From Acidisphaera sp. L21 (GTDB lineage: Bacteria > Pseudomonadota > Alphaproteobacteria > Acetobacterales > Acetobacteraceae): DNA of 64,000 bases. The stretch is taken from assembly GCF_009765685.1 (NCBI RefSeq), contig NZ_LMUY01000114.1:57312-121311 (forward strand), in the 5' to 3' direction. Positions 36,015 to 45,305 of this stretch are shown in pieces; position 1 is the stretch's first letter, and each line of letters starts with the position of its first letter. Below the pieces are notes generated by a model. That model worked only from the letters and a program-made list of their open reading frames with translations. It did not search any database and was not told where the DNA came from. A program made the translations under genes and the position numbers.

Positions 36015-39000
36015 ATGTCCGCCCCCTTCATCCTGCGGCCGATCGCGACGACGCTGATGATCGTTGCGATCCTCTTGCTGGGTGCGCTCGGCTACCGCGT
36101 GCTGCCCGTGGCTGCCCTGCCCAGTGTCGACTTCCCGACGCTGCAGGTGACCACCAGCTTCCCCGGCGCCTCACCCGAGGTGGTGGAGACGTCGATCACC
36201 GCCCCGCTGGAGCATTATTTCGGCCAGATTTCGGGCCTCACCTCCATGGGGTCGATCAGCAGCTACGGCACCAGCCAGATCACGCTGCAGTTCAACCTCA
36301 GCCGCCCGATCGACGCCGCAGCGCAGGATGTGCAGGCGCAGATCAATGGGGCGGAGGGTTGGATCCCCCTCGCGCTGTTGCCGGGGCCGCCGACCTATCG
36401 CGAGGTGAACCCTGCCGACACCCCGGTCATCATCCTGGCGCTCACCTCCGACACCTTGCCGATGCAGGAGGTGGATGATTTCGCCGAGACCGTGATCGTG
36501 CAGAAACTGTCCCAGGTGCCCGGCGTCGGCGCGGTGACGGTTGAGGGTGGGCAGACGAGGGCGGTGCGCCTGCAGGCCAACCCGGCGCAACTCGCCGGGC
36601 TGGGCCTGTCGATGGAGGACGTGCGCAAGGCTGCGGCAGCCGCCACCACCGACAATCCGAAGGGGAGCCTGGACGGCCCGGCGCAGGCCTTCCAGATCGG
36701 CGCGAACGACCAATTGTTTGGGGGCGCCGCCTATAACGACGTGGTGGTGGCCTACCGCAACGGCGCCCCGGTCCTGCTACGCGACGTCGGCCAGGCGGTC
36801 GATGGGGCAGAGAACTCCGAACTCGCGGGGTGGTTCAACGGGCGCCCGGCGGTCATCCTGGATATCCAGCGCCAGCCCGGCGCGAATACCATTGCCGTGG
36901 TCGATGCCGTAAACGCTCTGCTGCCGAAGCTGCGGGCGTCGCTACCGCCCGGGCTGAAGGTGGTGGTGGCGACCGACCGCACGGTGACGATCCGCGCCGC
37001 CATCGCGGACGTGCAATTCACCATGATCATCACCATCGCGCTCGTGGTGCTGGTGATCTTCTTGTTCCTTCGCAAGCTGTGGGCGACGGTGATCCCCAGC
37101 GTCACCCTGCCCGTCTCGCTGATCGCGACCTTCGGGGCGATGGCGCTATGCGGGTTCAGCCTGGATAATCTGTCGCTGATGGCGCTGACGGTCGCGTCGG
37201 GCTTCGTCGTGGACGACGCGATCGTCATGATCGAGAACATCGTTCGCCATATCGAGGCTGGGGAGGCGCCACTGCCGGCGGCGCTGAAGGGGGCGCGGCA
37301 GATCGGGTTCACCGTGGTCTCGCTGACGGTCTCTCTGGTGGCGGTGTTCATCCCGCTGCTGTTGATGGGCGGTGTCGTTGGCCGGTTGTTTCGGGAGTTT
37401 GCGATCACCCTGTCCTTGGCGGTGGTCGTGTCCGGCGTGGTGTCGCTGACGCTGACGCCGATGATGTGCGCCAAATTGCTGCAGCCGCACGACGCCAATG
37501 CCCGCCCCAACGCCCTGTTCCGCATGAGCGAGGCCGGGTTCGACACCCTGTGCGCCGGGTATGTCCGCGGGCTGGACTGGGTGCTGTTGCATCGCCGGCT
37601 GACCATGCTGGGCTTCGTGCTGACGCTGGCTGCCACCGGGTGGCTGGCAGCGGTGGTCAACAAGGGGTTCCTGCCGATCCAGGACACCGGGCTGCTCATC
37701 GGCACCACCGATGCCGCGCAAGATACCTCGTTCGCTGCGATGTCCCGGCTGCAGCAGCTTGTGGCCGATATCGTCGGCCGTGACCCGGCGGTGGTGACGG
37801 TTGAAAGCTTCGTCGGCGCGGGCACCACCAACCCCACGCTCAACAGCGGGCGTATCTATATCGACATCGGCGCGCCCGACCACCGCCCCCCGGCCAGGGT
37901 GGTGATGGAGCGGTTGCGCCAGGCAGTGGCGCATGTGGACGGGATCGACCTGCACCTGCAGGCCGCGCAGGATTTTGCCCTCGAAACCCGGGTGTCTCGT
38001 ACGCAATACCAGTATCAACTGCAGGATCTGGACCCGGAGGAATTGCGGCTATGGGCCGGGCGTCTGCAGGCGGCGTTGCGCACCGAACCTGCCTTGGCCG
38101 ATGTCGCAACCGACCAGCAGGATGACGGCTTGCGAATGACCCTGACCGTGGATCGCCAGGCCGCCGCGCGCATGGGCGTCACGATGAACGACATCGACCA
38201 GACCCTGTATGACGCGTTCGGCCAGCGCCAGATTGCGACGGTCTATTCTCCGTTGACGCAGTATCACGTCATCCTGGAGGTCGATCCGCGCTATCGCGAC
38301 GACCCGGCGGTGCTGAACAAGATCTACGTCACCTCGGGCAGTTCGCAGGCCTCCACCGGCAGCGAGCTTTCCAGCGGCATCGGCGCCGGGTTTGGCCAAT
38401 CCTCTCCTCCGATCCCGCTCTCCGCATTCGCTCGGGTCCAGCGCCGCCTGGCGCCGCTGGCGATCACGCATCAGGGGCTGTTCCCGGCCACCACCATTTC
38501 GTTCAACCTGGCGGCAGGCGCCTCACTCGGCCAGGGCGTGGCGGCGCTGCACCGGGCCGAACGACGGATCGGTCTGCCGGATACGGTCCAGACCAATCTG
38601 GTCGGCGCCGCGGCGGAATTCGCGTCTTCCTTGGCAAGCGAGACAGGATTGGTGCTGGCGGCGATCGTCACAGTGTACATCGTGCTGGGGGTGCTGTACG
38701 AAAGCTTCATTCACCCGATCACCATCCTGTCCACCCTGCCCTCCGCCGGGGTCGGCGCGTTCGCCGCGTTGATGCTGGCGGGGATGGATTTGGACCTGAT
38801 CTCCGTCATCGGATTGGTGCTGCTGATCGGCATCGTGAAGAAAAACGCGATCATGATGGTGGATTTCGCCCTGGAGGCAGAGCGGGAGCATGGCATGACG
38901 CCGCTCGCCGCCATTCGCGAGGCCTGCGTGCTGCGCTTTCGCCCCATCATGATGACTACCATGGCCGCCCTGCTCGGCGCATTGCCACTGGCGCTGGGGA

Positions 39001-39161
39001 CCGGCACCGGGTCGGAATTGCGGCGGCCCCTGGGGGTGGCGATCGTGGGGGGCCTGCTGTTGAGCCAGGTGCTGACGCTGTATACCACGCCCGTCATCTA
39101 TCTGGGGTTCGACGCGCTGCAACGGCGGCTAACCCGGCGCCGGTCTGCGGCGGTGGCATGA
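36015..39161 (+). CDS. mdtB: RND multidrug efflux permease (MdtB-like)
   Basis: 1048 residues from ATG 36015, four bases after the mdtA stop. N-terminal FILRPIATTLMIVAILLLGA is characteristic of MdtB/MuxB. The proton-relay aspartates in helix 4 are intact (GFVVDDAIVMIENIVRH), and the helix-10 lysine region IGIVKKNAIMMVDFALEAE is present. It works as a heteromultimer with MdtC in exporting bile-salt-like compounds, novobiocin and related drugs in known systems. The stop overlaps the mdtC start (ATGA). Confidence 0.92.
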   Translation: MSAPFILRPIATTLMIVAILLLGALGYRVLPVAALPSVDFPTLQVTTSFPGASPEVVETSITAPLEHYFGQISGLTSMGSISSYGTSQITLQFNLSRPIDAAAQDVQAQINGAEGWIPLALLPGPPTYREVNPADTPVIILALTSDTLPMQEVDDFAETVIVQKLSQVPGVGAVTVEGGQTRAVRLQANPAQLAGLGLSMEDVRKAAAAATTDNPKGSLDGPAQAFQIGANDQLFGGAAYNDVVVAYRNGAPVLLRDVGQAVDGAENSELAGWFNGRPAVILDIQRQPGANTIAVVDAVNALLPKLRASLPPGLKVVVATDRTVTIRAAIADVQFTMIITIALVVLVIFLFLRKLWATVIPSVTLPVSLIATFGAMALCGFSLDNLSLMALTVASGFVVDDAIVMIENIVRHIEAGEAPLPAALKGARQIGFTVVSLTVSLVAVFIPLLLMGGVVGRLFREFAITLSLAVVVSGVVSLTLTPMMCAKLLQPHDANARPNALFRMSEAGFDTLCAGYVRGLDWVLLHRRLTMLGFVLTLAATGWLAAVVNKGFLPIQDTGLLIGTTDAAQDTSFAAMSRLQQLVADIVGRDPAVVTVESFVGAGTTNPTLNSGRIYIDIGAPDHRPPARVVMERLRQAVAHVDGIDLHLQAAQDFALETRVSRTQYQYQLQDLDPEELRLWAGRLQAALRTEPALADVATDQQDDGLRMTLTVDRQAAARMGVTMNDIDQTLYDAFGQRQIATVYSPLTQYHVILEVDPRYRDDPAVLNKIYVTSGSSQASTGSELSSGIGAGFGQSSPPIPLSAFARVQRRLAPLAITHQGLFPATTISFNLAAGASLGQGVAALHRAERRIGLPDTVQTNLVGAAAEFASSLASETGLVLAAIVTVYIVLGVLYESFIHPITILSTLPSAGVGAFAALMLAGMDLDLISVIGLVLLIGIVKKNAIMMVDFALEAEREHGMTPLAAIREACVLRFRPIMMTTMAALLGALPLALGTGTGSELRRPLGVAIVGGLLLSQVLTLYTTPVIYLGFDALQRRLTRRRSAAVA

Positions 39162-42100
39162 CGCTGTCCAAACCATTTATTCGGCGCCCGGTTGCGACAC
39201 TCCTGGTCGCGATCGGTATCCTGCTGCTGGGCGCCCTGTCCTATTTCAATCTACCGATCGCTGCCTTGCCCAATGTCGACCGCCCGACGATCAGTGTCTG
39301 GGGATATCTACCGGGCGCCAGTGCCGACACCGTCGCCACGTCTTTGGCCCAGCCGTTGGAGCGCCAGTTGGGGACCATTCCGGGCATCGTCGAGATGTTC
39401 GCCTATAGTGGCGCCGGGGGCTGCGAAATCGACATCCAGTTCGATCTGGACAAGGACGTCGATGCCGCCGCGACGGCCGTGCAGTCGGCGATCAACGCTG
39501 CCGGGCCAAATTTACCGAAGGATCTGCCTCTGCCGCCGGGCTACTGGAAGGCGAACCCGTCCGGCGCGGCGGTGATCGTGCTGGCGATGATGTCGGACGT
39601 TTTGACCCCGTCCGAGGTGTATGAGGCCGCGGATAGCGTCGTGGGCGAAAAACTGTCCCAACTCCCCGGCGTCGCTCGCGTCAATATTGCCGGGGCCGAG
39701 CGTGGCGCCGTGCGCATCCGTGCCTCCCCCCGGCAGATGGCCAATCTGGGCGTGTCGCTGGAACAGGTGCGTCAGACGGTGCAGAACGCCTCGCTCAATC
39801 TGCCGAAGGGTGTGGTCGAGGACGGTGACCAGCAATGGACGCTGGAGGCGAACGACCAGTTGCTGAAGGCCGAGGATTATCGCGATCTGGTGGTCGCCTG
39901 GCGCAACAATGCAGCGGTGCATCTGAGGGATATCGCCACCGTCACCGACAGCGTCATCAACAGCAAGCTTGCGGGCTGGTATAATGATCGACGGGCCGTG
40001 GTGATCCAGGTGTACAAGCAGCCGGACGCCAACGTGGTGGAAACGGTGGATGCGGTGAAGGCCGCGCTGCCCGGCCTTGCCCGCTGGCTGCCGCCGTCCG
40101 TCCGGATGGTGCCGGTCTATGATCGCACGACGCTGATCCGCGCCTCCATCGCCGACGTGCAGATGACCATCGCAATCGCCATCGGGTTGGTGGTGCTGGT
40201 GGTGCTGCTGTTTCTGCGCCGGGTATGGGCAACGTTGATTCCCGCGCTGGCCATTCCGGTCGCCCTGGCCGCCACGGCGGTTACGATGCGCCTGTTGGGA
40301 TATACGCTGGACAATCTGTCCCTGATGGCGATGGCGGTCGCGATCGGCTTCGTCGTGGACGATGCGGTGATCGTGGTGGAAAACGTCATCAGCCGGATGG
40401 ATGCGGGCCAGAATGCAGCCGCGGCCGCCTTGGGCAGCGCCCGTCAGATGGGTTTCACCATCGTCGCGATCTCGGCCGCCTTGGTAGCCGCGCTTACCCC
40501 GGTGCTGTTCATGCCCGATGTGGTGGGGCGCTATATGCGCGAATTCGGCGTGACCCTGGCTGTCACCATCGTGTTTTCCGCCCTGGTGTCGCTGACCCTG
40601 ACGCCGATGCTGTGCAGCCGCTTGTTGGCCCATGCCCGGCCACATGCCGAGCGCCGGTCGCTGGCACTGGTCGCCTATACACGCAGCCTGGACTGGTCGC
40701 TGCGACATCCGCTGGCGATCGTGCTGGCGGTGATGCTGACGATCGCGGCCACGGGCGGATTATACGTGGCACTCCCGAAGGGCTTCATGCCGACGGAGGA
40801 TACCGGCATACTGCGCGTGCGCACCGTCACCATTGCCAACGTATCGTTCGGCGCGATGGAGCAACTTCAGCGCAGCGTCGCGCAGGCCATCCTGGCCGAC
40901 CGGGCGGTCAGCGGGCTCACCTCCTATATCGGCGCCGATAACGGCACAACGCTCAGCAGCGGCAATCTCTACGTGGCTCTCAAGCCGCTCGATAAACGGC
41001 GGGAACCGATCGAGCAGGTGGTTGCGCGGCTGCGGACCGAGTTGGCGAAGGTGACGGGCGTGCGAACGTTCTTCATCCCCCTGCAAGATCTGAATCTCGG
41101 GGCGCAAAGTTCGTCCGCGCGTTACCAGTACACGCTGACGGCGGCAAACCCGGATGAGCTGTTGCGCTGGGAGACGGCGATGCGCCGGCGCATGTACCGC
41201 ATGCCGGAAATCACCGATATCATTTCCAATGTCGAGACGACGGGGCTGGAGGCCGGGCTTGCCATCAACCGCACGCGCGCTGCGGCCATGGGCGTGACGC
41301 CTATGGCAATAGACAGCACATTGTACGATGCGTTCGGCCAGCGGCAAATCCGCACGATGTACCTGCCGTCCAACTACTCCCGCGTCATATTGGAGGTCGA
41401 CCCGGCGGCAGGGTCCGACCCGGCGGCTTTCGCCAATATCTATGTGCCTGGTGCCGGTGGGGCGCAGGTTCCCCTCGCCGCCGTCACCCGGCCATTCCGC
41501 AGCCATGCGGCGATGTGGGTGGTGCATGCAGATCAGTTCCCGTCCGCCACGATCTCGTTCGATACCAAGCCCGGTATCTCGATCGGCGACGCCATCACGG
41601 CGATCCGCACTGCCGAGCGGGAGTTGCATCTGCCGGACGAGGTTCAGGCCGGGTTCAAGGGTGAAGCGCTGGAGGCCAGCAAGTCCGGCGGCACGCAATT
41701 GGCGCAATTCGTGGGCGCTGTGATCGCCGTCTACATCGTGCTCGGTATTTTGTACGAAAGCTTTGCGCATCCTTTCACCATCTTATCCACTCTGCCATCG
41801 GCGTTGTTCGGGGCGATGCTTGCGCTGCGGATCACCGGGTTTCAATTCACCCTGATCACGTCCATCGCCTGCATCCTGCTCGTGGGGATGGTCATGAAGA
41901 ACGCGATCATGATGGTGGATTTCGCGCTGGAATTACAACGCGCCCGCGCCCTGTCGCCACGCGATGCGGTGCGCCAGGCGGCGCTGCAACGCGCGCGGCC
42001 CATCATCATGACGACGCTCGTGGCGATCCTGAGCGCAATACCGCTCGCGATTGGCACTGGCCCGGGGCATGAGTTACGGCAGCCGCTGGGCATCGCCATG

Positions 42101-42226
42101 GTGGGGGGCCTGGTCGCGTCGCAGATCCTGACGTTGTATTCGACGCCAGTGATCTTCCTCCTCATCGCGCGGCTCGGGCTGCGCCGAGGCGCGCATAAGG
42201 CTGATTTCCGTTCAGTGCCGTCTTAG
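39158..42226 (+). CDS. mdtC: RND multidrug efflux permease (MdtC-like)
   Basis: 1022 residues. N-terminal FIRRPVATLLVAIGILLLGA, relay aspartates GFVVDDAVIVVENVISRM and helix-10 VGMVMKNAIMMVDFALELQ are all intact. The paired paralogous permeases overlapping by four bases are the defining trait of the MdtBC/MuxBC type, distinguishing it from single-permease AcrB systems. The open frame ends just before a short tandem repeat. Confidence 0.92.
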   Translation: MTLSKPFIRRPVATLLVAIGILLLGALSYFNLPIAALPNVDRPTISVWGYLPGASADTVATSLAQPLERQLGTIPGIVEMFAYSGAGGCEIDIQFDLDKDVDAAATAVQSAINAAGPNLPKDLPLPPGYWKANPSGAAVIVLAMMSDVLTPSEVYEAADSVVGEKLSQLPGVARVNIAGAERGAVRIRASPRQMANLGVSLEQVRQTVQNASLNLPKGVVEDGDQQWTLEANDQLLKAEDYRDLVVAWRNNAAVHLRDIATVTDSVINSKLAGWYNDRRAVVIQVYKQPDANVVETVDAVKAALPGLARWLPPSVRMVPVYDRTTLIRASIADVQMTIAIAIGLVVLVVLLFLRRVWATLIPALAIPVALAATAVTMRLLGYTLDNLSLMAMAVAIGFVVDDAVIVVENVISRMDAGQNAAAAALGSARQMGFTIVAISAALVAALTPVLFMPDVVGRYMREFGVTLAVTIVFSALVSLTLTPMLCSRLLAHARPHAERRSLALVAYTRSLDWSLRHPLAIVLAVMLTIAATGGLYVALPKGFMPTEDTGILRVRTVTIANVSFGAMEQLQRSVAQAILADRAVSGLTSYIGADNGTTLSSGNLYVALKPLDKRREPIEQVVARLRTELAKVTGVRTFFIPLQDLNLGAQSSSARYQYTLTAANPDELLRWETAMRRRMYRMPEITDIISNVETTGLEAGLAINRTRAAAMGVTPMAIDSTLYDAFGQRQIRTMYLPSNYSRVILEVDPAAGSDPAAFANIYVPGAGGAQVPLAAVTRPFRSHAAMWVVHADQFPSATISFDTKPGISIGDAITAIRTAERELHLPDEVQAGFKGEALEASKSGGTQLAQFVGAVIAVYIVLGILYESFAHPFTILSTLPSALFGAMLALRITGFQFTLITSIACILLVGMVMKNAIMMVDFALELQRARALSPRDAVRQAALQRARPIIMTTLVAILSAIPLAIGTGPGHELRQPLGIAMVGGLVASQILTLYSTPVIFLLIARLGLRRGAHKADFRSVPS

Positions 42227-42230
42227 TGCC

Positions 42231-42277
42231 GGGCGCTGAGCATTGGGCGCTGAGCACTGGGCGCTGAGCATTGGGCG
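42231..42277. repeat. Short tandem repeat downstream of mdtC
   Basis: Three copies of the 14-bp unit GGGCGCTGAGCATT (the middle one has a C for T) plus five bases of a fourth, starting four bases after the mdtC stop. The unit contains a small GC-rich dyad. No function evident; such arrays arise by slippage and vary between strains. Confidence 0.85.
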
Positions 42278-42421
42278 AGGATCTCACCCGTCATGGCCAG
42301 GCCGCCTGATCACGTGTGACGCACAATTGCCGTAATCTTACGTATGGTTTCCCACACGTTAACGGCGTAACGTTCTGAGCCATATACGACTTATCCTTAT
42401 ATGGATAATTGGGGAGCTAAC

Positions 42422-43372
42422 ATGCCGGCTAAACAATTCGAGGGTAATCCCTACGGGTTTGCATCCATCTACGCCTATGACGACAACGGCCCCGTTGGTG
42501 TCGCTATTCACGGCTATGACAATAACGTGGGCGCTACTGGATCCGCTGTGGACGTTTATGGCGGTGATGGCTTCAGCACGGTCAATATCGGCTTGAACAA
42601 CACGCTCAACATCGTGCTTGGCGGCTATGGGAATACTGTTAGTGCGCCCATTACTGCGGATGCTTCCATTCAAACAGGCACTGGTGGTGCGAACGTATAC
42701 GCGAACGTCAGCGACGGGTATCTCATCGCAACGGGCGGCTACCTCAACACCATTACGGAAACCGGCGGCGCGGGCAGCATCTATGCTGGCGACGGGTCGG
42801 CGGTGGTGTCCGTTGCTGGCGGTAGCGGCAGCGTCTACGCGTCGGGCTACAACAACGTGGTCAACGTGGGCGCCGGTGCCTACGACGTTCACGCGGGCGC
42901 CACAGCGGTCATCAACACCACCACGGTTGGTGGATCGACGTTGACGGCGGAGGGGTATGGCAACCAGTTCAACCTGAACGGATCGGGATTGAACGTCGCT
43001 GGACCGTATGACGTGGTCAACGCTGGCGCTGGCACGGACACTGTATCGCTTTCTGGCGGCAGCGCCGGGATCAACCTGGCTGGCTGGGGGAACACGGTCA
43101 ACCTGTCCAACGCATACGCCATCATCACCGATGGCGCTGGTTCCACCGTGTTCAACCTCGGCGACAACTCCATCGTCGGCATTCAAGGCTTCCAATCGAG
43201 CGACCAGATCGTCTTCAAGGCGGGCGGCGGCATCAATACTGCGCAGGATGCCCTGTCGCATGCCACGACGATCGCGACCGGGGTCGAAATCGACTTTGGT
43301 GGCGGCACAACGCTGCAGATCGCCGGTATTTCGCCCACGGACCTGACCGCGGCCAACTTCAAGGCCGTCTGA
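42422..43372 (+). CDS. Glycine-rich beta-repeat protein with type I secretion-like C-terminus
   Basis: 316 residues from ATG 42422, with GGGGAG upstream. The body is made of imperfect short repeats rich in Gly, Asn, Val and Thr (e.g. VYGGDGFSTVNIGLNNTLNI), as in right-handed parallel beta-helices. The end reads FNLGDNSIVGIQGFQSSDQI, then an aliphatic tail closing DLTAANFKAV, the pattern of C-terminal secretion signals read by type I secretion ABC exporters (hydrophobic ... LTa.dF). No cleavable N-terminal signal. It is probably exported whole to the surface; no T1SS genes adjoin. Adhesin or surface-layer role is a guess. Confidence 0.7.
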   Translation: MPAKQFEGNPYGFASIYAYDDNGPVGVAIHGYDNNVGATGSAVDVYGGDGFSTVNIGLNNTLNIVLGGYGNTVSAPITADASIQTGTGGANVYANVSDGYLIATGGYLNTITETGGAGSIYAGDGSAVVSVAGGSGSVYASGYNNVVNVGAGAYDVHAGATAVINTTTVGGSTLTAEGYGNQFNLNGSGLNVAGPYDVVNAGAGTDTVSLSGGSAGINLAGWGNTVNLSNAYAIITDGAGSTVFNLGDNSIVGIQGFQSSDQIVFKAGGGINTAQDALSHATTIATGVEIDFGGGTTLQIAGISPTDLTAANFKAV

Positions 43373-43380
43373 CCCAGCCT

Positions 43381-43417
43381 TTGCTCCTGCTTTGGATAGA
43401 CGCCAAAGCAGGAGCAA
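43381..43417. terminator. Perfect 15-bp hairpin, bidirectional terminator candidate
   Basis: TTGCTCCTGCTTTGG pairs perfectly with CCAAAGCAGGAGCAA across a 7-base loop. It lies eight bases after the stop of the repeat protein and 39 bases from the end of the convergent TRAP gene, so it can serve both. A U-tract is poor on either side, so it may block transcription or protect mRNA ends rather than be a textbook terminator. Confidence 0.75.
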
Positions 43418-43456
43418 CAGAGCGGCATAAACCTAGAAGCTTCCCGGCAGCCGCGG

Positions 43457-45301
43457 CTACGACACGCCGAGCCAGCGTGGCAAGGCCAGGGTGATGGCGG
43501 GGATGAAGGCGATCAGCAATAGCGCGACCGCGAGGACCGCCAGGTATTTGAGGATGGGCCGGGTGACGCTCTCCATCGAGACGCGGCCGACGGCGCAGGC
43601 GGTATACAGCCCGACGCCCAGCGGTGGGGCGAACAAACCAATTCCCATCGCGATGATGAGCACGATACCGAAATGCAACGGATGGATGCCGAGTTTCTGC
43701 GCGGCCGGGAACAGCAGCGGGCCGAACAGGATCAGCGCCGGCGCGCCCTCCAGAACGGAGCCCATGACAATGAGCATGACGATCGCAATGAGCATGAACA
43801 GCCACGGCCCGGCGCTGGCGCCGACCCCGGCCAGCGCTGCCGCCATGTTCTGCGGAATGAGGTTGACCGTCAGCAGATAGCTCAGCATTTCCGCGGACGC
43901 GATAATGAACAGGATCATGCCCGAGAGCGAGGCCGAACGGACCAGGAAGTCGGTGAATGAGCGTAGGCTCATCTCGCGAAAGGCCAAGCCACCCACCACG
44001 AGCGCGTACAGCACGGCGACGGAGGAGACCTCGGTCGGCGTGGCAATGCCGCCCACGATCCCGCCCACGATGATGAGGACGAGCAGGAAGGCCGTCAACG
44101 CGCCAGCGGAGATACGCATCACGTCTGCGGCGCTGCGGCGCGGGGCGGCGGGGCGGGGCGCACGTCGCGTCGTGAGCACGGCCACCAGGATCAGCACGGC
44201 TGCCATGACCGCCGCCGGCAGCAGCCCGGCAATAAAAAGGCCGCCGATCGAAACATTCGCGACGTAGCCCAAGATGATCATGTTGATGCAGGGCGGAATC
44301 GTTTCGCCCATCACGGCGGAGGCAGCAAGCAAAGCCACGCCGTCCCGCTCGTCATAACCGGTGCGGCGCATGGCGGGCAGCATGATGGAACCAATGGCGG
44401 CCACATCGGCACTCTTGGAACCGGAGATGCCGGAGAACACCGCCATCGCAACGACCATCACCACGCTGAGGCCACCGCGGACCCGACCGCACAGCAGGTC
44501 CAGGAACGCAACCAGCCGCACGGACATCCCGTTCACGCTCATCACCAGCCCGGCGAGCACGAAGAATGGGATGGACAGCAGCACGAAGTTGCCGACGCCA
44601 GCCTGCATCTGCTGCGAGAACTGCACGACGGGCAGCACGCCGGTGATGGCAATATAGATCAGGCTGCCCGCGGCCAGTGCAAAGGCCACGGGCACCGCTG
44701 CGGCAAGGCAGGCGGCGTCGACCACCAGCATCGCCCATAGGCCCGCGCCGGGTGCAGCCGGCGTGAACTCACCCCACAGCATGGCGAGCACGGCCGTCCC
44801 TCCGACGGCCGCACCCGAGAGCAGGACCGCGCCGGGCGGTACGCGGGTAAGGTGGAATAGGGCGAATACCGTCATAGCGGCGGCGCCTAGCAGCACCGGC
44901 CAGTAATCGATGCTCGCCGGCAGCAGGCCGCTCACCGTGGTTTGCCCGGCGACGCTGTCCAGTAGCGGGATCGCGGCCCAGGCGAGGCAGGCCGAGACGG
45001 CAAACACGACCCAGGCGGCGAACCCGTCCGCCCGCGGCCCCCAACGCGGGCCCAGCCGGGTGCGCAGAACGCGGATGCCGAGGTGCTCGCTACGCTGAAG
45101 CGTCAGCGCAGCGCCCAGGAAGGTGGTGGCGATGAGGACGGCCAGCGCCACCTCGTCGCTCCATTCCAGCGGATCGCCCAGCGCGTATCGCCAGACCACG
45201 CCGGCGAAGACGACGCAGACGCCGCCCAGCAGGATCAGCGCGCAAGCGGCACCGACGACGATCGCCAACAGGCGCTCGGCGGCGGCCAGGAGAGAGCGCA
45301 A
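43457..45301 (-). CDS. TRAP transporter fused small and large membrane subunits (DctQ-DctM)
   Basis: 614 residues. The first about 155 residues are the four-helix DctQ part (GVVWRYALGDPLEWSDEVAL is its hallmark), then DctM begins (GLWAMLVVDAACLAAAVPVA, LSIPFFVLAGLVMSVNGMSV, SGSKSADVAAIGSIM). Fusion of the two is common in some alphaproteobacteria and ensures 1:1 stoichiometry. It uses a TTG start four bases after the dctP stop. It drives sodium-linked uptake of the acid bound by the receptor at 45306-46331. Confidence 0.9.
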   Translation of the reverse strand: MRSLLAAAERLLAIVVGAACALILLGGVCVVFAGVVWRYALGDPLEWSDEVALAVLIATTFLGAALTLQRSEHLGIRVLRTRLGPRWGPRADGFAAWVVFAVSACLAWAAIPLLDSVAGQTTVSGLLPASIDYWPVLLGAAAMTVFALFHLTRVPPGAVLLSGAAVGGTAVLAMLWGEFTPAAPGAGLWAMLVVDAACLAAAVPVAFALAAGSLIYIAITGVLPVVQFSQQMQAGVGNFVLLSIPFFVLAGLVMSVNGMSVRLVAFLDLLCGRVRGGLSVVMVVAMAVFSGISGSKSADVAAIGSIMLPAMRRTGYDERDGVALLAASAVMGETIPPCINMIILGYVANVSIGGLFIAGLLPAAVMAAVLILVAVLTTRRAPRPAAPRRSAADVMRISAGALTAFLLVLIIVGGIVGGIATPTEVSSVAVLYALVVGGLAFREMSLRSFTDFLVRSASLSGMILFIIASAEMLSYLLTVNLIPQNMAAALAGVGASAGPWLFMLIAIVMLIVMGSVLEGAPALILFGPLLFPAAQKLGIHPLHFGIVLIIAMGIGLFAPPLGVGLYTACAVGRVSMESVTRPILKYLAVLAVALLLIAFIPAITLALPRWLGVS

Positions 45302-45305
45302 GGTG

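Noticed and set aside
34883..36031. 382-residue minus-strand frame opposite mdtA
   Set aside because: His/Arg/Asp-rich low-complexity chain antisense to a motif-complete adaptor; a shadow.
39512..40708. 398-residue minus-strand frame opposite mdtC
   Set aside because: His/Gln/Arg-rich antisense translation without any recognisable domain.
42359..43417. 352-residue minus-strand frame opposite the beta-repeat protein
   Set aside because: The plus strand has a ribosome site, repeat structure and secretion-type tail; the antisense frame only mirrors its repeats.
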